35,955 bases of DNA from Hansschlegelia zhihuaiae. GTDB taxonomy: Bacteria; Pseudomonadota; Alphaproteobacteria; Rhizobiales; Methylopilaceae. The DNA is taken from NCBI RefSeq assembly GCF_004103825.1, contig NZ_RYFI01000011.1, forward strand, positions 80,558-116,512, written 5' to 3'. How positions within the stretch are numbered: position 1 is the stretch's first letter; each line of letters begins with the position of its first letter. The translations under genes were made by a program, and so were the position numbers. Shown piece by piece: positions 33,201 through 35,955 of the stretch. The notes beneath the pieces were generated by a model, which made no database searches, had not been told where the DNA came from, and was given only the letters and a program-made list of their open reading frames with translations.

Positions 33201-33695
33201 ATGACACCAGCAGTTCGTTTTGCGGCGCTCGCGGTCGCCACCCTGTCCGCAGTCGCCGCGACGCCCGCGACGGCGGCCTCCGGCCACCCGACAATGATCA
33301 CCGTGGCGGGTGCGGACGCCGTGCGCTGGACGCCGGCGCCGGCGGCGCTTCCGAAGGGTATCGAGATCAGCGTCATTATGGGCGACCCCGACAAGCCGGG
33401 CCCCTTCGCGCTCAGGCTCCGGATTCCCGCCGGCACGGTGATCGCCCCGCACACCCACGCGACCGACGAGACCGTCACGCTGCTCACCGGAAGCCTGGTG
33501 CACGACATGGGCGAGAAGCGGGTCGAAAGCCGCGGGGAGCCGTTCGCCGAAGGCGGCTTCCTCTATCTGCCCGCCAACATGCCGCATTCGCTCTGGACGA
33601 AGGGCGAGGCTGCGGTGATCCAGGTCAATGGCACGGGACCGTTCGGGCTGAACTACGTCAATCCGGCCGACGATCCGAGCAAGGCGGGGAGGTGA
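33201..33695 (+). CDS. Secreted cupin-domain protein
   Basis: The 164-aa product has a signal peptide (about residues 1-26, TPATAASGHP) and one cupin barrel. The first metal motif is APHTHATDETVTLLTGSLV (the two His and the Glu) and the second is GGFLYLPANMPHSLW. A metal-binding, perhaps oxygenase or isomerase, role is typical for the family, though many are of unknown function. It is 4 nt upstream of the alpha/beta hydrolase gene, so the two form an operon, both exported. The divergent two-component system may control them. Confidence 0.87.
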   Translation: MTPAVRFAALAVATLSAVAATPATAASGHPTMITVAGADAVRWTPAPAALPKGIEISVIMGDPDKPGPFALRLRIPAGTVIAPHTHATDETVTLLTGSLVHDMGEKRVESRGEPFAEGGFLYLPANMPHSLWTKGEAAVIQVNGTGPFGLNYVNPADDPSKAGR

Positions 33696-33699
33696 CGCG

Positions 33700-34461
33700 A
33701 TGAGCCCGAAGAAACTCTCCCTGTCATGCGCCGCCGGCCTGCTTTGCGCGCTCGCGGCCCTCGCGCCGGCGTCCGCCGAGCCCATCCGCAACGTCGTCAT
33801 CGTCCACGGCGCGCTGGCCGACGGCTCCGGCTGGCGCAAGGTGCACGACCTCCTGAAGGCCAAAGGCTACAACGTCGCCGTGGTCCAGCCGCCGATGACG
33901 TCGCTGAAGGACGACGTCGACGCCGCGCGCCGCGTCCTCGACCTGCAGGACGGACCCTCCGTGCTCGTCGGCCACAGCTATGGCGGCATGGTGGTGACTG
34001 AGGCCGGCCAAGCGCAGAACGTCGCGGGCCTCGTCTATGTCGCGGCGTTCCAGCCCGACGAAGGCGAGAACCTGCTCGACCTCGCGGGGCGCATCCCGCC
34101 GCCCACCACCGGGATCAAGGCGACGGCCGACGGCTATCTCTATCTCGACCCCAAGGTCTATGCGGCCGATTTCGCCGCCGACGTTCCGGCCGCGGAGGCC
34201 GAATTCATGGCCCGCTCGCAGGTGTTTCCCGCAAAGGCGAGCTTCGAGGCCCGGATCACGCAGCCGGCGTGGAAGTCCAAGCGAAGCTGGGCGCTCGTCG
34301 CGACCGAGGACCGCGCCATCCATCCCGACCTCATGCGCATGATGGCGAAGCGGGCGGGCAGCGCGACCGTCGAGGTCAAGGCCAGCCACGCCGTATTCAT
34401 GTCGCAGCCCGAGCCGGTGGCAGGGCTGATCGACAAGGCCGCCGAAGCGCTCTCGAAGTGA
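33700..34461 (+). CDS. Secreted alpha/beta hydrolase
   Basis: The 253-aa protein has a Sec signal peptide (residues 1-26, APASAEPIR) and a small alpha/beta hydrolase domain: HGALADGSGWRKVHDLL (from residue 36), nucleophile Ser93 in GHSYGG, likely acid Asp in VATEDRAIHPDL and His in ASHAVFMSQP. The HGALADGSGW opening resembles esterases of the hydroxynitrile-lyase/salicylate-esterase type. Lack of a large cap suggests small substrates. It follows the cupin gene by 4 nt and ends 19 nt from a convergent gene. Exact substrate unknown. Confidence 0.87.
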   Translation: MSPKKLSLSCAAGLLCALAALAPASAEPIRNVVIVHGALADGSGWRKVHDLLKAKGYNVAVVQPPMTSLKDDVDAARRVLDLQDGPSVLVGHSYGGMVVTEAGQAQNVAGLVYVAAFQPDEGENLLDLAGRIPPPTTGIKATADGYLYLDPKVYAADFAADVPAAEAEFMARSQVFPAKASFEARITQPAWKSKRSWALVATEDRAIHPDLMRMMAKRAGSATVEVKASHAVFMSQPEPVAGLIDKAAEALSK

Positions 34462-34480
34462 CCGGCGACGAAACTCTCGT

Positions 34481-34981
34481 TCAGCCGCCGGGGGGCGACG
34501 GCTCGTCCATCGCCCGGGCGAGCCGGTCGAACTCCAGGGAGTAACAGAACATCGAAAACAACGCCGCGAGCAGCAGCGCTCCCCGTGCGACCAACGCCGA
34601 GAGGTCGAGGGGGTTCTGCAGCGCCGGAAGATGGCGGAACGCGACGAGCGAGAAGAACGCGGCGGCGAAGATGAAGCTCAGCCGGCTGAGAAAGAGAAAC
34701 AAATGGTGCAGCAGCGTGTTTCGGGGCAGGTCAGGGATGGCGGCCCATCGCTGCCGGCGCCAATAGGCGGCGTGGAAGATCAGAACCGAGACCACGATGC
34801 CCGCGATCCGGGACGGCGACACATCGACCACGCCGCCGAGACTGTCGGCGATCGTCACGAAGACCGGGAGAGCGAAGCTGATCAGGGCGCAGACGGCCGC
34901 TGTCTCCACGGCGAACAGCGGCCAGAAGCGTCCGTGAGACCGGCTCGCCGCCGTTCGCTCGCTCCCGGCCGGCGGCGTCAT
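34481..34981 (-). CDS. Four-helix membrane protein, unknown function
   Basis: This 166-aa protein has four hydrophobic segments (about residues 21-45, 52-70, 84-108 and 120-145), with short loops and a Pro-rich acidic C-terminus. I recognise no family. The ATG at 34981 overlaps the stop of the upstream DUF486 gene by one base (TGATG), so it is translationally coupled. A small-molecule transport or membrane-modulating role is possible, but nothing points to one. Confidence 0.7.
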   Translation of the reverse strand: MTPPAGSERTAASRSHGRFWPLFAVETAAVCALISFALPVFVTIADSLGGVVDVSPSRIAGIVVSVLIFHAAYWRRQRWAAIPDLPRNTLLHHLFLFLSRLSFIFAAAFFSLVAFRHLPALQNPLDLSALVARGALLLAALFSMFCYSLEFDRLARAMDEPSPPGG

Positions 34982-35331
34982 CAGCCCAGCGGCCCTCGAA
35001 ACACGAAGAACGCGCCGAGCGCGATGAACGCGAAGCCGATGGCGTGGTTCAGCGTGAAGCGCTCTCCGAGATAGGCGACCGAGAAGATCGCGAAAACGAT
35101 CAGGGTGATGACCTCCTGCATCGCCTTGAGCTCGGCGCCCGAATAGACCGTGTGGCCGATGCGGTTCGCCGGCACCGCGAGGCAGTATTCGACGAACGCG
35201 ATCAGCCAGCTGACCAGCACCGCCGCCCAGAGCGGGGCCGCCTTGAACTTGAGGTGGCCGTACCAGGCGATCGTCATGAAGAAGTTCGAGCAGGCGAGCA
35301 GCAGGATCGGCGTCAGATGGGCGCTCGGCAT
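34981..35331 (-). CDS. DUF486 small membrane protein
   Basis: This 116-aa, four-helix protein shows the DUF486 pattern: LLLACSNFFMTIAWYGHLKF, VSWLIAFVEYCLAVPANRIGH, SGAELKAMQEVITLIVFAIFSV and GERFTLNHAIGFAFIALGAFFVF. The family belongs to the small drug/metabolite transporter-like superfamily and has no assigned substrate. I prefer the ATG at 35331. A TTG at 35349 would overlap the upstream stop and add six residues. The gene sits in an overlapping minus-strand run with the hydroxyacid dehydrogenase and the four-helix membrane gene. Confidence 0.88.
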   Translation of the reverse strand: MPSAHLTPILLLACSNFFMTIAWYGHLKFKAAPLWAAVLVSWLIAFVEYCLAVPANRIGHTVYSGAELKAMQEVITLIVFAIFSVAYLGERFTLNHAIGFAFIALGAFFVFRGPLG

Positions 35332-35345
35332 GTCGCGGATCCGGC

Positions 35346-35955
35346 TCAAGCAGGAAGCTTGTCGGGCGCGTCGCCGACGCGCGCGCCCTGCCCCGCCTCC
35401 TCGAGCTGCAGCAGCAGCGCGGAGTGATCGTAGCCGCCGCCGCCCATGGCGTCTCGCAGGAAGACGAACCGGTCGCGCGCGTCCTGGGTGAGCGGCAGGC
35501 GGACGCCGCCCTCCGCCGCGGCCGCGAGCGCCGTCTCGAGATCCTTGATCTGGGTGGCGACCTTGCCGCCCGGCCGGAAGTCGCGCTCGAGCATCCGCCG
35601 TCCATGCTCCTCCAGGATGCGGCTGCCTGCGAAGCCCCCGCGGATGGCTTCTCTTACGGCCGCCGGGTCCGCGCCGCCGGCGGCCGCGAGCAGCAGCGCC
35701 TCGGCCACCACGCCGATCGTCACGCCGACGATCGCCTGGTTCGCGAGCTTGGCGATCTGGCCCGCGCCCGAGGGGCCGACGCGCACCGCGGAGCCCATCG
35801 CGGCGAACAGCGGCCGGGCCTCCTCGAAATCCGTCTCCGAACCTCCGACCATGATGGCGAGCGTGCCGTCCGCCGCGCCCCTCGTGCCGCCCGAGACCGG
35901 CGCGTCGAGATGGCGGCGGTCGTGGGCCGCGAGCCGCTCGGCGTGGGCGCGGGCG
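35346..35955 (-). CDS. 3-hydroxyisobutyrate / 2-hydroxy-3-oxopropionate reductase-family protein, 5' part cut by window edge
   Basis: About 203 codons are visible. The frame is open to the window edge, so the N-terminal NAD-binding fold lies outside. Visible family motifs are LDAPVSGGTRGAADGTLAIMVGG (substrate loop) and GQIAKLANQAIVG with the catalytic Lys. The C-terminal helical domain follows. Such enzymes reduce tartronate semialdehyde or oxidise 3-hydroxyisobutyrate with NAD(P). Which one cannot be told without the N-terminus. The first ATG in the visible part (35852) is internal, not a start. The stop overlaps the DUF486 region. A reductase of tartronate semialdehyde would fit tartrate/glyoxylate use in this genome, but it lies over 20 kb away. 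Confidence 0.85.
   Translation of the reverse strand, partial: ARAHAERLAAHDRRHLDAPVSGGTRGAADGTLAIMVGGSETDFEEARPLFAAMGSAVRVGPSGAGQIAKLANQAIVGVTIGVVAEALLLAAAGGADPAAVREAIRGGFAGSRILEEHGRRMLERDFRPGGKVATQIKDLETALAAAAEGGVRLPLTQDARDRFVFLRDAMGGGGYDHSALLLQLEEAGQGARVGDAPDKLPA

Overview
The window reads as chromosomal DNA of a GC-rich alphaproteobacterium, most likely of the order Hyphomicrobiales (Rhizobiales). The evidence is the strong G/C third-position bias, the dispersed palindromic intergenic repeats, and a set of rhizobial-type genes: DUF992, the TIGR02587/TIGR02588 pair, a Bradyrhizobium-type D-tartrate dehydratase and a rhizobial-type AatA. The genus cannot be fixed from this sequence. I saw no rRNA, tRNA, CRISPR array, transposase, integrase or phage structural gene.

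Layout. 1-5023 (+): the 3' part of a haem-copper oxidase operon, with a fused subunit I+III, a small membrane protein of unknown role, a CtaG-type assembly factor and a tri-haem cytochrome c. 5103-7054 (-): the two-gene TIGR02587/TIGR02588 membrane module and a maleylacetoacetate isomerase. 7304-14355: a hydroxy-acid (tartrate) catabolic locus, with two tartrate-dehydrogenase-like enzymes, an alpha/beta hydrolase overlapping one of them, a Bug/TctC solute-binding protein and a LysR regulator on the minus strand, and D-tartrate dehydratase divergent on the plus strand. A palindromic candidate operator lies in the divergent promoter. 14602-17304: a PNPOx-like flavin protein and a secreted metallo-hydrolase divergent from its own LysR regulator. 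17428-21122: small hypothetical genes, a DUF808 protein, and an SDR plus FAD amine-oxidase pair. 21680-24115: an orphan RTX protein, a small Thr/Lys-rich secreted protein and a DUF2189 membrane protein. 24309-29284: the MsrP molybdoenzyme, DUF992, aspartate aminotransferase and a type-B carboxylesterase. 29382-30666: a PcfJ-like protein preceded by a possible 14-codon leader ORF. 30777-34461: a two-component system divergent from a secreted cupin and a secreted alpha/beta hydrolase. 34481-35955 (-): an overlapping run of two small membrane proteins and a hydroxyacid dehydrogenase cut by the window edge.

How the genes may work together. The clearest unit is the tartrate locus. TarD should turn D-tartrate into oxaloacetate, the paired dehydrogenases should handle other tartrate or malate stereoisomers, the binding protein should capture the acid, and the LysR protein should control both arms. 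The respiratory cluster forms a second unit: oxidase, its CuB assembly factor and a likely membrane-anchored electron donor. Much of the rest is ordinary accessory metabolism. Intergenic gaps are rich in two or three families of palindromic repeats. No single stretch stands out as a defence system or mobile element. The least explained items are the divergent oxidase with changed proton-channel residues, the TIGR02587/02588 pair, the PcfJ-like gene with its leader ORF, and the hydrolase coupled to the tartrate dehydrogenase.
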